DNA of 64,000 nucleotides from NCBI GenBank assembly GCA_905182865.1, contig CAJJCY010000002.1, forward strand, positions 195,040 to 259,039, given 5' to 3'. Below are positions 7,995 to 18,104 of this stretch, one piece after another. Under the pieces are notes generated by a model. It made no database searches. It saw only the letters and a list, made by a program, of their open reading frames with translations, and was not told the origin of the DNA. The position numbers and the translations under genes are program-made. The DNA is from an uncultured SAR324 cluster bacterium. GTDB taxonomy: Bacteria; SAR324; NAC60-12. Numbering within the stretch: the stretch's first letter is position 1; every line of letters begins with the position of its first letter.

Positions 7995-8750
7995 TTAAAG
8001 TCTTTGTTTCTTCATTAATTTTTCTGCAAGCGCTACATCCTGGGGAACGTCAACTCCTACACCATCGTTTTCGGCTTCCACACAAAGCAAAGTTTCTCCG
8101 TTTTCCAATATTCTCAATTGTTCTAATTGTTCTGTCTGTTCCAGTGGAGACTGAGACCACCGATCAAATTGGAGAAGAAAATCCCTTTTGAAAAAATAGA
8201 CACCCAAATGACGCCAAGCATTAAAATTGCTGGATTGTGGAGAACGTGGAAATGGTATCAACGAACGTGAAAAATATAAAGCCTGGCTGCTTTGATTTAA
8301 AGTAACTTTCACCACATTTGGATCATGCAGTTCTGCTTCATTTGTGATTTTATAAATAAGAGTAGCACCTTTGGTATCCCTTGTTTTCAGAGCTTTCTGA
8401 ATTAGTCGTTCAAGATCGACAGGCAAAACCAGTGGCTCATCACCTTGAATATTCAGTACCCAGTCACAAGTTCTTCCGGAAAGCGCTTCAATAATTCTGT
8501 CTGTACCAGTTTTATGATTCTCTACTTGTTAAAATAGCATTACCTCCATTATTTGTGACATCATCGACTATTTCTTGGTCCTCAGTTGCAACAAATACCT
8601 CTCCTCAGATTTGCTTCTTGCAGCTTTTCTCAAGACGTGCTGAATCATTGATTTTCCAGCAATTTCTACTAGTGGCTTACCCGGGAACCTAGTGGAAGCA
8701 TAGCGTGCGGGAATTATAGCTAAAGTTTTTACCAATGTAGATGTGCTCAC
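7995..8750 (-). pseudogene. kdsB: CMP-Kdo synthetase, frameshifted twice
   Basis: 3-deoxy-manno-octulosonate cytidylyltransferase, which activates Kdo with CTP for lipopolysaccharide core synthesis. The start carries the nucleotidyltransferase signature [18 protein letters not shown] middle piece in another frame reads [16 protein letters not shown]. The third, long piece opens with the conserved HKTGTDRIIEAL and NIQGDEPLVLP and runs to 7995 with RHLGVYFFKRDFL. Frame changes lie near 8598-8606 and 8518-8526. All motifs are present and only single or double bases are off, so an assembly error is as likely as a dead gene. The start is GTG at 8748-8750. The TPMT-type gene lies 30 bp upstream on the same strand. 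Confidence 0.85.
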
Positions 8751-8780
8751 AAACGTTCTTGCAATTAAATAAAATATTAA

Positions 8781-9431
8781 TTATTGCTTTATGAACTGAA
8801 AGACTCGTTCCAGCATTCCATCCAGACCATTTTTACGAAAACGCTCATCAAAAATGTCGCTGGTTTCAAGAAGTTCTAGTATACCATATGGAGCATAAAG
8901 CCATTCAATTTCATCAGTAGGAACACTAAAAGGAGGGCCTGTCATTTTGTTTTGATCATACTCCAGAGTAATGAGTAAAATACGTCCTCCCGGTTTAAGA
9001 AATGACATAAGGTGATTTACATATCTCTGCCGTTCAGAACGATCAAACGCAACAATTGATCCTCGGTCGTAAATAGCTTCAAATAGGGAAGTTTGTGCCT
9101 TGTTTAAATCAAAAAAGTCACCTTGAAAAAGGTCTATGTTATCATTACTGAAAAGATTTAATTTTCCAGACTTCTGAATCGAATGAGTTAGTTTATTTTC
9201 CTTAAAAAAATCTTGAACTGCTTTGTGAACCAATTCAATACCAACTACTTTTTTGGTTCTTCTTGCCAGCCAGGGCAAGTCAAGCGTTTTTCCACAAAGA
9301 GGAACAAAAACACTTTCCGTATCCTGTGTTAACAATTTATCAAAATAACGCAACAAATACGAATTTACTTCCGGAAGATGAAAGCCGATTCGACCTTCTT
9401 GCCAGCGTGACTCCCATTGATTCATAAACAT
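8781..9431 (-). CDS. tpm: Thiopurine S-methyltransferase family protein
   Basis: 216 residues with the bacterial TPMT features: WESRWQEGRIGFH at the N-terminus, the SAM-binding VPLCGKTLDLPWLA (about residues 43-56), the acidic VVGIEL, then YDRGSIVAFD and the closing ITLEYDQNKMTGPPFSVP. It transfers a methyl group from SAM to a thiol or to selenium/tellurium compounds; the natural substrate cannot be read from sequence. It lies between a lipoprotein gene and kdsB on the same strand with gaps of 23 and 30 bp, so the three may be co-transcribed although the functions are unrelated. Confidence 0.88.
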   Translation of the reverse strand: MFMNQWESRWQEGRIGFHLPEVNSYLLRYFDKLLTQDTESVFVPLCGKTLDLPWLARRTKKVVGIELVHKAVQDFFKENKLTHSIQKSGKLNLFSNDNIDLFQGDFFDLNKAQTSLFEAIYDRGSIVAFDRSERQRYVNHLMSFLKPGGRILLITLEYDQNKMTGPPFSVPTDEIEWLYAPYGILELLETSDIFDERFRKNGLDGMLERVFQFIKQ

Positions 9432-9454
9432 TAATGCTTAGAAATAACGAATTG

Positions 9455-10114
9455 CTAGATGCCTATTTCACTGCGTAATTTACGCACAGATTCTGGCTTC
9501 AAATGTTCAAAACGCCAGCGATGCCAAGGCACTATGAATCCTGAAGCAAATTCATCTACTACCGTTGCAGTAAGTTTTGCGGCTAATTCATTGTATGCTT
9601 CAGTAATTTTTTCATCTTCATCCAGCTTGTGCTGCAATCTAACCTGAAAAATCAGATCTCCGCTATGAGCCTCAATCAGCTTTAGACGGATTACCAATTG
9701 TACATTAGAGGGGCACTCTTTAGTGCAGGGATATGACACAAAATCAAGTAGTAAAAAAAGAGGACTATTCAGTTCCTCTTCAAGTTTCCAGGCAAGATTT
9801 TTTTCTGAAATTCCAGTGAGTGTCAAAGTGCTGAGGTAAGTCCTAAATCCTGAGCGAAGTTTAGGATTACTATCCAATTTATGATTCCGCTCTTTCAAAC
9901 CTGTTACTCTTCCCAGAGTAGACATCTCCTTTAAGCGTATCTCCACCTGGCCCATCAATTCCGGCCAGACTTTTTGCAGGTTATCTGGTGACTTGATTGT
10001 CAAAAAAACCACAGGTTTTTGCATATAGGGTAAAAGGTCCGGTTTGCCTTTTACGTCAATTGTTTTACATCCCCCAAGAAGAAACATTAGTCCGGAAATA
10101 CAGACAATTAGCAT
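9455..10114 (-). CDS. Lipoprotein, unknown function
   Basis: 219 residues with a clear signal II peptide: a hydrophobic stretch and lipobox LLGGC with the lipidated Cys at residue 16. The mature part has alternating strand-like segments (PVVFLTIKSP, QVEIRLKEM, LFLLLDFVSYP, VQLVIRLKLIEA) and a late motif VPWHRWRFEHL. It resembles the general outline of periplasmic lipoproteins with a beta-sandwich, but no family is recognised. First gene of the lipoprotein-tpm-kdsB run. Confidence 0.65.
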   Translation of the reverse strand: MLIVCISGLMFLLGGCKTIDVKGKPDLLPYMQKPVVFLTIKSPDNLQKVWPELMGQVEIRLKEMSTLGRVTGLKERNHKLDSNPKLRSGFRTYLSTLTLTGISEKNLAWKLEEELNSPLFLLLDFVSYPCTKECPSNVQLVIRLKLIEAHSGDLIFQVRLQHKLDEDEKITEAYNELAAKLTATVVDEFASGFIVPWHRWRFEHLKPESVRKLRSEIGI

Positions 10115-10313
10115 AAGAATTGAAAATGGAAAACAAATTATAGCTCTTCCTTACCATGTCAAAAAATGATTTATCAAAAAGTTTTTTATTACACTAATCC
10201 ACCATACTGGCCTCTCATTAGACGTTTCAGAAGTATTTGAACTTGTTATTTCAAATATATAATCTTATCATTTAATGTCCAAATTATACTATAATTGAAA
10301 AAGATTTGATCCA

Positions 10314-11418
10314 ATGTTGAGCGAAGAAATCAGTACTAGAATTGATGGTCTTACTCAGAGACTGGACGACTTAGAAGGGTTTCTTTGAAGTCACTTCAAA
10401 ACGTAAACAAATGCAGGATCTGGAATATGAGACTTCAGATGATGGTTTTTGGGAATTGCCCCAGGAAGAGCGGACTGTTCTACTAAAGCAGGTTTCGCGC
10501 TTGAGTGATTCCATCCAGAGTTGGGAAACATTGGACTCCCTGCATGATGATTTGGAGGCTGCTGCAGAATTGTACCGGGAAGAAGACGATGCAGATCTAC
10601 TGAAAGAAATTCTTGATTCTTGTGAAAAACTTGATAATGATATCGATTCTCTGGAGATAACCGGTCTCTTTAATGGTGAGTCTGACGACAGAAATGCCAT
10701 CGTCTCAATTCATCCAGGTGCAGGAGGAACTGAATCCACAGACTGGGCGTCAATGCTCTACGACATGTACCGCAGATGGATCGCAAAGGAAGGATTTAAA
10801 TTTCAGCTACTGGACTACCAACCTGGCGATGAAGCCGGGATTAAGTCAGTAACTTTTTCTGTTTCCGGACCCTATGTTTATGGTAAATTAAAAACTGAAA
10901 TTGGAGTTCATCGACTGGTCCGAATTTCTCCTTTTGATTCACAAAAACGCCGGCACACTTCGTTTGCATCTGTCTTTGTATATGCTGAAATAGATGAAGA
11001 TGTAGAAGTTGAAATCCTGACTGACGATATTCGTGTTGACACCTACCATGCAAGTGGTGCAGGAGGTCAGCATGTAAATACTACCGACTCTGCTGTTAGA
11101 ATAACACATGCTCCCAGCAGAATTGTGGTGCAATGTCAAAACGAGCGCTCACAGCATAAAAACAAGGCCACTGCAATGAAAATGCTCAAGGCCCAGCTTT
11201 TCGATTTACAGCAAAAGGAGTTGAACAAAGAAAAGGATTTGCAGAGCAGTAAAAAGCAGGAAAATGCCTGGGGCAGCCAAATCAGAAGCTATGTTTTGCA
11301 CCCATATCAGATGGTAAAGGATCATCGTACAAACCGAGAGGCAGGAAACACACAAGCAGTTCTCAACGGTGACATAAATGGTTTCATAAAAGCCGCACTT
11401 TCCCAGAGGGTGTGTTAA
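10314..11418 (+). CDS. prfB: Peptide chain release factor 2, with programmed +1 frameshift
   Basis: Release factor 2 terminates translation at UGA and UAA. A 24-codon first frame starts at the ATG at 10314 and meets CTT TGA at 10383-10388. Slipping past the T at 10386 enters the main frame (GAA GTC ACT...), giving about 367 residues. The upstream AGAAGGG, just before TTTCTTTGA, corresponds to the stimulatory Shine-Dalgarno-like element of the known autoregulatory site, where RF2 scarcity promotes the shift. Functional motifs are RISPFDSQKR (UGA-reading SPF) and ASGAGGQHVN (catalytic GGQ). The frameshift is therefore biological, unlike the others in this window. yajQ follows 39 bp downstream. 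Confidence 0.96.
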
Positions 11419-11457
11419 CAAACAGCTATACTAATAACCCAAACCAATAACTAGAAA

Positions 11458-11943
11458 ATGGCCTCATTTGATATTGTCTGCGAAGTTGACATCCAGGAAG
11501 TTACAAATGCCGTTGATCAGGCACGAAGGGAAATCAATAACCGTTATGATTTTAAAGGTACAAATTGTGAAATTGAGCTGGACAAAATAAAACCTGCTTT
11601 AATGATCACTGCAGACGATGAGTTGAAAATGCAGACAACCATCGACATTTTGCTGACAAAACTGATTAAACGCTCAGTACCAGTAAAGTCACTGGTTTAC
11701 GGAAAAACTGAACCCAGCGGCAGAGTTCAAAAAAAAGAAATTTTAATCCAACAAGGTTTGTCTAAGGATCAGTGCAAAATAATTAATCAATTTATCAAAT
11801 CAACCAAAACAAAAGTTCAACCACAAACTCAAAGTGATTTTGTAAGAGTGAGCAGCAAAAAGAAAGATGACTTGCAGGCAGTGATGCAGGATATCAAGGG
11901 ACAGGATTTTGACTTTGACGTACAGTTCACAAATTACCGTTGA
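11458..11943 (+). CDS. yajQ: YajQ family nucleotide-binding protein
   Basis: 161 residues with the whole YajQ/DUF520 pattern: MASFDIVCEVDIQEV at the start, INNRYDFKGT, then the second ferredoxin-like half (KKEILIQQGLSKDQCKIINQFIK) and the ending FDVQFTNYR. Family members bind nucleotides including cyclic di-GMP in some species; the role in this organism cannot be told. It follows prfB closely and is probably transcribed with it. No strong ribosome site is visible before the ATG, as for many genes here. Confidence 0.93.
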   Translation: MASFDIVCEVDIQEVTNAVDQARREINNRYDFKGTNCEIELDKIKPALMITADDELKMQTTIDILLTKLIKRSVPVKSLVYGKTEPSGRVQKKEILIQQGLSKDQCKIINQFIKSTKTKVQPQTQSDFVRVSSKKKDDLQAVMQDIKGQDFDFDVQFTNYR

Positions 11944-12006
11944 TAATATACTGTTGCAGTTAATTTTTAAGTTACATTAGCGTTTTTTTGAACATTCTAC
12001 TCTTCA

Positions 12007-14742
12007 TTACTTCCGAAATATTCTTAATCTGCGTTCAGAGGTAAAACCTGAGTGACTCCGTGAAAAAATTGAGATTTGATTGTTTCCAGTATCCAAATTT
12101 ACTTTAGTTTGAAAGTGAAATTCTGTGTTTTTGTCTTGTTGACCAGAGTTTATGTTCAAAGAATAAAACACTTTTTTATTATTTAAGTAAACATAAACAT
12201 CTCGTACATCATTAACATTGCTTACATTCCCCTGTAAAATCAAGAAACTCAAATCAGTTTCAGATTCTACATAATTCCCGTCTTTGTCTTGCCAACTGAC
12301 TCCCAGTAGCTCCGGTGTGACAAGTCTCTGTTCCGGAAGCATATTGTTCAAATTCCAAAGGTAGACAATTCCTGGAGTACCAGATTTAATATCAACCATC
12401 TCCAAGCTGATTTTTCCTAAATTCCCGGAGTCCATTAAACTCTTAAAAAGGAAATAGTCTTTTTGTTTTTTATGAGGTTCAAGATTTTTCAATAAAAGTT
12501 TCCCTCGATTAATTCTAAATGCACCCTCAGTTCCTCGCAGTTTCAGCAACAATTCAGGAACAGTACTTTTGCTTTTATTTTCAATTTTAAATGCAAGTGC
12601 GATGGTTTCTCCGGCTTGAACTCTTCCGTCACCATTACCACGACTGCCAAACCTCCCATTATCAAATATTTCCATTTTCAACCAAAAAGAATGATTCCGT
12701 TTCGGTGAAAAATGGAGTTGCCTTCGTACTGATTTTAATTTTTTCAAGTTATGATCAAAAAGCAGAATTTCTACCGGTTCTTGCTCCTCCATCATTCCCG
12801 CAGGAATTTTAACGTCAATGGTGCGGGATGTATTTTCTTCAGACACAAGTTTTCCGATAGGAAACTCCAGGCTATCCAGTATCCCGTTACTGGCCCGTGT
12901 TACCGCAATCAAACGTTGCGCGTCAATTTTACCAGAATTCCGGAGATTAACTTTCACCCGCAAAAGATCTGTAGAAATCATTTCCGCAGACCAGGTTAAA
13001 ATAAGCATTTCAGGAGTTGCTGAATTTATGAGCGGATTCAAACTCCAATCAATTCCGTGTTTTGACAGTGCTTCTGTAATTATTTCAGATTCTTTTTGCT
13101 CTGCTTCCCTGGATATTTTCTGAATAATAGAGTTTATATTTTTAGGATTCCACTGAGATAGTAACCGTTTTGCAATTTTGACAAATATATCTGCTTTTAA
13201 TCTTTCTATTTTCAAATTATTATCAATTATTTTAGAATCTTCATTAAGAATTGGAGTATTATGTGACAAATAACTAATACTGAGTTCATCTAAATCATTT
13301 ACCTTGTTTTCTGCATCAAAATCTGAAAGCAGACTGAACCGTTTTTCAGTAGTGAAAATCTCCTGCCTGCCAAGCTCTTTTTCCCCGTTCTTGAGCTCAG
13401 GAACAGTAACAGGAATAAGCCTCAGATTTGGCATGACACCTATATTGTGAATTGAGCGTCCGTAAGGTGTTAAATACTCTCCTATGGTTAATTTCAGTCC
13501 TGAACCGTCTTTTAAATCCCAAAGTGTTTGAACTGTACCTTTGCCAAAACTTTGTTCGCCAATCACAATTGCACGCTCATTTTGTTTTAAGGCAGCAGCA
13601 ACAATTTCTGCAGCAGAAGCGCTCCCTCGATTAATCAGCAAAACCAGTGGAATGTTCAATAAATGATCTCCGGCAAATAATTGTTTTGCGTCATGGACTG
13701 AGGAAACGACAGTCCCTTTTGTGCTTACGATGCGTTTTTTACCAGGCAAAAACAAATCACTGACTCGAATTGCTTCTTCCAGCAATCCCCCGGGATTATT
13801 GCGTAAATCCAAAATCACTCCATCAACCATGTTCAAAGAACCAAGCTTATTTCTAAGTTCCCGGGATGTGTCAATTTGAAAATTTTTTATACGAACATAA
13901 CTAACGGTTTGCTTGCTGCTTGACAAATCATATGTTTCGACACTTTCGACCTGAATATCTTCACGTAAGAGTTTAAATTGCAAAGCCTTTGCATGTCCCT
14001 TACGTAAAACACTGAGCGTAACAGGTGTTCCAATATTTCCCCGCAGACGATGAAGTATTTCATCAAGGGTCATGTGTTCAGTTTTTTCTCCGTCAACTGC
14101 CACAATTTTGTCAAGCGGCTTCATTCCGGCAAGTGCTGCGGGACTACCGTCCATTGGTGCAATTACAGTCAGTTGATCATCTCGTGTTCCAACAACCAGA
14201 CCAACTCCGGCAAATTGACCACCAATATTGATGTTGAATTCATTATAAATTTCCTGCGGCAGCAAAACAGAATAGGCGTCTAACTGATTCAATATCCCCC
14301 GAATGAACATCTGCTCTATTTTTAACTGTGTCAGTTGAGGATTCATTCCTAAAAGGCGTTTCATCAGTATTTGCAAGGCAATGTGCAAATCATACAGCCC
14401 TGAAATTTTTGAAACCGGTAAGAGAGTTTTTTCGGTTTTAAAACTTATGTTCAAAACTGGACCCAAAATTTTATCCTGCAATTCAGGTACAACTGTTAGT
14501 TCCGGAATCATCCGCCCAAGTTCTGTCAATGCGCCTTGAAGCAAGCTTACAGGATCAAGTTTTTCTGGCTCAACATAATCCAATTGCAGATGCATCAGCA
14601 CTTCTGCCAGCAAAGGAGCTTCTGGTGGAGGCTGCACTGCAGCTATCTCCATTTCCCGTGAACTTCCCAAAATACTACAGCTTGCCAAAAACACTGACAG
14701 CAAAATTACGAAACATTTGAAATGTATGTTATTTTTTTTCAT
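12007..14742 (-). CDS. S41 C-terminal processing protease, lipoprotein with long C-terminal extension
   Basis: From the chosen start (ATG 14740-14742) the protein has 911 residues. It opens with a signal II peptide and lipobox (VFLASC, Cys22). Residues about 170-260 form a PDZ domain (GVGLVVGTRDDQL, GMKPLDKIVAVDG). The S41 core follows, with catalytic Ser376 in NRGSASAAEIV and Lys401 in FGKGTVQ, 25 residues apart as in Prc/CtpA, and ILDLRNNPGG. After residue about 460 comes some 450 residues of beta-rich sequence with repeated Ig/CARDB-like features (VNLRNSGKIDAQ, GDGRVQAGETIALAFKIEN). CtpA/Prc proteins usually lack this extension. An upstream in-frame start at 14856 is rejected because it puts 38 polar residues before the signal peptide. 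Divergent from the acyl-CoA synthetase gene. Confidence 0.88.
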   Translation of the reverse strand: MKKNNIHFKCFVILLSVFLASCSILGSSREMEIAAVQPPPEAPLLAEVLMHLQLDYVEPEKLDPVSLLQGALTELGRMIPELTVVPELQDKILGPVLNISFKTEKTLLPVSKISGLYDLHIALQILMKRLLGMNPQLTQLKIEQMFIRGILNQLDAYSVLLPQEIYNEFNINIGGQFAGVGLVVGTRDDQLTVIAPMDGSPAALAGMKPLDKIVAVDGEKTEHMTLDEILHRLRGNIGTPVTLSVLRKGHAKALQFKLLREDIQVESVETYDLSSSKQTVSYVRIKNFQIDTSRELRNKLGSLNMVDGVILDLRNNPGGLLEEAIRVSDLFLPGKKRIVSTKGTVVSSVHDAKQLFAGDHLLNIPLVLLINRGSASAAEIVAAALKQNERAIVIGEQSFGKGTVQTLWDLKDGSGLKLTIGEYLTPYGRSIHNIGVMPNLRLIPVTVPELKNGEKELGRQEIFTTEKRFSLLSDFDAENKVNDLDELSISYLSHNTPILNEDSKIIDNNLKIERLKADIFVKIAKRLLSQWNPKNINSIIQKISREAEQKESEIITEALSKHGIDWSLNPLINSATPEMLILTWSAEMISTDLLRVKVNLRNSGKIDAQRLIAVTRASNGILDSLEFPIGKLVSEENTSRTIDVKIPAGMMEEQEPVEILLFDHNLKKLKSVRRQLHFSPKRNHSFWLKMEIFDNGRFGSRGNGDGRVQAGETIALAFKIENKSKSTVPELLLKLRGTEGAFRINRGKLLLKNLEPHKKQKDYFLFKSLMDSGNLGKISLEMVDIKSGTPGIVYLWNLNNMLPEQRLVTPELLGVSWQDKDGNYVESETDLSFLILQGNVSNVNDVRDVYVYLNNKKVFYSLNINSGQQDKNTEFHFQTKVNLDTGNNQISIFSRSHSGFTSERRLRIFRK

Positions 14743-14910
14743 TTTGTAGCGCAGTATTGATTCTTGTCCTGAAGTGTTTTGTTCAAGTTTGCTAAACCTC
14801 ATATTGATGATTCCAGCTTTTACTTGAAAGTGCAAAGAGTCTATGTTATTTATCACATCACTATAAATTACCTGTTAGATATTGTTTTTAACACAGGAAA
14901 TAATAAACAA

Positions 14911-16455
14911 ATGAACATTGGATCTTTACTGCCAAGACATGCCCGTTACCGTTCCAAGCACCTTGCCTTTGTTATCGGTGAGGAACGATTAAACTTCTGC
15001 GAACTTAATATCCGTGTAAACAGGCTGGCTAATGCCTTGCTGGCTGCCGGTTTTCTAAAGGGGCAAAAAATGGCGACGGTTCTGCCAAACTGTGAAGAAT
15101 TGATGCTGCTTTACTGGGCTGCAGCCAAAACCGGAATCGTGATTGTACCAGGCAGTCCTTTACTGCAGGCTTCCGGATTAACGACACTGCTCCGTGATTC
15201 TGATACAGAGATTGTTTTTGCAGATGCAACCTTTGCAGAAACATTGCAGAGCATAAAAAAAGATTTACCAGCTATTCAGAATATGCATTGGATACTTGTT
15301 AGTGACGGTAAAAAGCACAGTAGTGGACTTACAGTTTCCGGATTTAAGTCTTATGCGGATTTTATTTCTGGAGCAGAAGAAACGGAGCCACCGGATGCCA
15401 AAATAGTGGATGGTGATATCTACAACATCATGTATTCAAGTGGTACAACCGGTGCGCCTAAAGGGATTATTCACACCCATTATGTCCGTGCGAATTACTG
15501 CACCCATTTCGCCTCAGCCTGGCGTATGTCTCCTGAAAGCATTGTCCTCCATGCTGGAGCGATTGTTTTTAACGGAGCAATGCTGGATTTGATGCCATGG
15601 ATGTATTTGGGAGCAACTTATATTTTACACCACAACTTTGATGCAGGAGAAGTTTTAAAGACAATTGAGCAAGAAAAAGTAACGCACATCGTCATGGTAC
15701 CTGCACAAATAATGGCCCTGCTCAATCATCCCGAATTTATGCCGGAAAAACTGGGTTCGCTGGAAATGCTTCAGAACGTAGGTGCTACATTGCTGATGAA
15801 ATACAAACACAAATTGAATGAAGTACTGCCGGGAATATTTTACGAATTGTACGGTGTCACTGAAGGTTTCTTTTCAGTATTAGATCGTGACGATGCCCTG
15901 CGCAAAGTCGGATCTGTCGGATCTGCCCCATCATTTATCGACATCAGAATTTTGCGTGAAAACGGCGAAGATTGTGAACCTGATGAGGTTGGAGAAATCT
16001 GTGGTCGGGGTCCAATGATGATGCCAGGATATTACAAACGTCCGGATTTAACAAAAAAAACTATTGTTGACGGCTGGCTTCATTCTGGAGATTTGGGTTT
16101 TATTGATGAGGACGGTTTCCTTTTCCTAGTTGATCGTGTTAAAGACATGATCATCAGCGGAGGTGTCAATGTATATCCCAAAGATATTGAGGAAGTAATA
16201 ATCCAACATCCTGCGGTTTCAGAAGTTGCAGTATTTGGAATTCCTGATGAAAAATGGGGTGAAATTCCGGTTGCCACTGTCATTTTTCATAAAGAACAGA
16301 ATGTTGTTGAAGAGGATTTAAAAACCTGGATCAATCAACGTGTGGATGCAAAATTTCAGCGTGTGGCTGATGTACAAGTACTTGAAGATTTTCCGCGAAA
16401 TATTGCTGGTAAAACACTAAAGCGTGAAATGCGTGAAATCTATGTTAACAACTAA
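14911..16455 (+). CDS. AMP-forming acyl-CoA synthetase/ligase
   Basis: 514 residues of the ANL adenylating superfamily. Visible motifs are the phosphate loop YSSGTTGAPKG, the ATP motif YELYGVTEG, the hinge HSGDLGFIDEDGFLFLVDR, the GGVNVYPKDIEEVI segment, and the catalytic lysine motif near the end, NIAGKTLKREMR. It activates a carboxylic acid as an acyl-AMP and transfers it to CoA; chain length of the substrate is unknown. The start at 14911 (MNIGSLLPRHARYR) has AGGAAA 8 bases upstream. The longer frame from 14779 would overlap the divergent protease gene and adds an atypical N-terminus. Confidence 0.87.
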   Translation: MNIGSLLPRHARYRSKHLAFVIGEERLNFCELNIRVNRLANALLAAGFLKGQKMATVLPNCEELMLLYWAAAKTGIVIVPGSPLLQASGLTTLLRDSDTEIVFADATFAETLQSIKKDLPAIQNMHWILVSDGKKHSSGLTVSGFKSYADFISGAEETEPPDAKIVDGDIYNIMYSSGTTGAPKGIIHTHYVRANYCTHFASAWRMSPESIVLHAGAIVFNGAMLDLMPWMYLGATYILHHNFDAGEVLKTIEQEKVTHIVMVPAQIMALLNHPEFMPEKLGSLEMLQNVGATLLMKYKHKLNEVLPGIFYELYGVTEGFFSVLDRDDALRKVGSVGSAPSFIDIRILRENGEDCEPDEVGEICGRGPMMMPGYYKRPDLTKKTIVDGWLHSGDLGFIDEDGFLFLVDRVKDMIISGGVNVYPKDIEEVIIQHPAVSEVAVFGIPDEKWGEIPVATVIFHKEQNVVEEDLKTWINQRVDAKFQRVADVQVLEDFPRNIAGKTLKREMREIYVNN

Positions 16456-16473
16456 TTCTTTATACATTATAAT

Positions 16474-16495
16474 TTCAGTGGGCTTTCTCACTGAA
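16474..16495 (+). terminator. Possible terminator hairpin after the acyl-CoA synthetase
   Basis: TTCAGTG (16474-16480) pairs with CACTGAA (16489-16495) around the loop GGCTTTCT, 18 bp past the stop codon. No clear T-run follows, so it may be only an RNA-stabilising hairpin. Confidence 0.35.
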
Positions 16496-16638
16496 TTCTA
16501 AGTAGATGTAATACTGATCATAATTATTGGTAACACTGTTTATTTCGCACAAAAGATTTCGTTGTACATTTACCCTAATTATATGCTACAATTCTGCCCG
16601 ATAATAGGACACTTTTTTAGTCAATATCCTGAGGTTAT

Positions 16639-17946
16639 TTGAGCGATAGCAGATTATTTAAAAATTGGGACCGCGCATTACTTGTTTCGCTGCAGTTACC
16701 ACATAGATTAAATTCAGAGGTCCAGAGTTCACTGGATGAGCTCTCATCACTTGTCTATTCCATCGGGGGGAAAGTCACCGGACAAATCATTCAGGCCCGC
16801 AAACAAATACATCCAGCATATTATTTTGGAAAGGGTAAGCTCACTGAAATTAAATCCAGAATACACATTGATGAGGTGGATGCAGTACTTGTTGACAATC
16901 CACTTAGTCCTAAACAAACACAAAATTTGGAAAAACTATTGGACTGCGAAGTGCTGGATCGTACCCAGGTAATTTTAGATATTTTTGCAAAAAATGCCCG
17001 TACCAGTGAGGCAAAGCTGCAAATAGGCTTGGCTCAGTCTGAATACTTATTACCACGTTTAGTGGGTTTGTGGAAACATCTTGACCGGGAACGTGGAGGA
17101 ATTGGTGCATCGAGAGGAACCGGTGAAAAGCAGATTGAAAAAGACAGACAATTTTTGCGCCAACGAATTACTCGATACAAAAGTCAGTTAATACGTGTAG
17201 AAAAGGAACGCAACACTCAGAAGCAAAGACGTTCCAATTGTTTACAGGTGAGTTTGATCGGCTACACCAATGCCGGAAAGTCCACTATAATGAATGCGCT
17301 CACCAATTCAGGTTTGTTAGTTGAAGACCGTTTGTTTGCCACGCTCGATTCAACAACGCGACTTTTAGAAGAGGATTCTCGACCCAAAGTTTTGCTTTCG
17401 GATACCGTTGGTTTCATCAGTAATCTTCCTCATGAAGTAATAGCAGCATTTCGTTCCACATTAGCCACCGTGAGAGATGCAGATCTGCTGCTGCAGGTTA
17501 TTGATGCCGACGATAACATCGAAGAACATTTGCAAACAACCTCTGAGGTTTTGGAAGATTTGGACGCAGCCTGTATTCCAATTATTAAAGTATTTAACAA
17601 AATAGACCGGATCTCTCCTACACGTTTACTGATCTTGGAGAAATCTTTTCCGGAAGCATTATTTGGCTCCTGCGAAAATGGAGGAAAAAATGGATTGGAA
17701 AAAAATTCAGCTTTTGTTGAACAATTAAGAAAACATATACTGTTATTTTTTAATAAACGAATGAAAAAAATGACAATTCGTCTGGATTATCAGCACTCAC
17801 ATAAGTTAGCTAATATCTACGAATTGAGCAGGGTGGACAACATTGATTACCAGGAGGAGGGGATTTTAATGACACTAGCAGCAATTCCAGGTAATTTGGA
17901 GCGTTTACGACATCACTTAGGAAGTGACTACACAGAAATGAGATAA
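16639..17946 (+). CDS. hflX: GTPase HflX
   Basis: 435 residues with the HflX layout: N-terminal glycine-rich HflX domain, the linker RGGIGASRGTGEKQIEKDR, a coiled segment (RVEKERNTQKQRR), then the G domain with GYTNAGKST (P-loop), FATLDSTTR (switch I), DTVGFISNLPH (switch II) and FNKID. HflX binds the 50S ribosomal subunit and splits stalled or hibernating ribosomes under stress. The start is TTG at 16639, with GAGG at 16631-16634. It lies first in a plus-strand run followed by murA after 158 bp; no hfq or hfl neighbours are present. Confidence 0.93.
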   Translation: MSDSRLFKNWDRALLVSLQLPHRLNSEVQSSLDELSSLVYSIGGKVTGQIIQARKQIHPAYYFGKGKLTEIKSRIHIDEVDAVLVDNPLSPKQTQNLEKLLDCEVLDRTQVILDIFAKNARTSEAKLQIGLAQSEYLLPRLVGLWKHLDRERGGIGASRGTGEKQIEKDRQFLRQRITRYKSQLIRVEKERNTQKQRRSNCLQVSLIGYTNAGKSTIMNALTNSGLLVEDRLFATLDSTTRLLEEDSRPKVLLSDTVGFISNLPHEVIAAFRSTLATVRDADLLLQVIDADDNIEEHLQTTSEVLEDLDAACIPIIKVFNKIDRISPTRLLILEKSFPEALFGSCENGGKNGLEKNSAFVEQLRKHILLFFNKRMKKMTIRLDYQHSHKLANIYELSRVDNIDYQEEGILMTLAAIPGNLERLRHHLGSDYTEMR

Positions 17947-18104
17947 ACTGTTCGAGGTTTGGGTTTTTAACAAATGAGTTTTAACAAATAATAGTATGTA
18001 CCTTATTCTGTGTAATTTACGTAGTCTGTTAATAGCGGTCTTTCTGGACGTTCAATCAAAACATTAAAAGACTTTAAATACTCTTAATATTTAAATAAAT
18101 TTAA

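Noticed and set aside
14779-14908. Long N-terminal extension of the acyl-CoA synthetase
   Set aside because: It would overlap the divergent protease start region, and residue 45 begins the family pattern with AGGAAA upstream.
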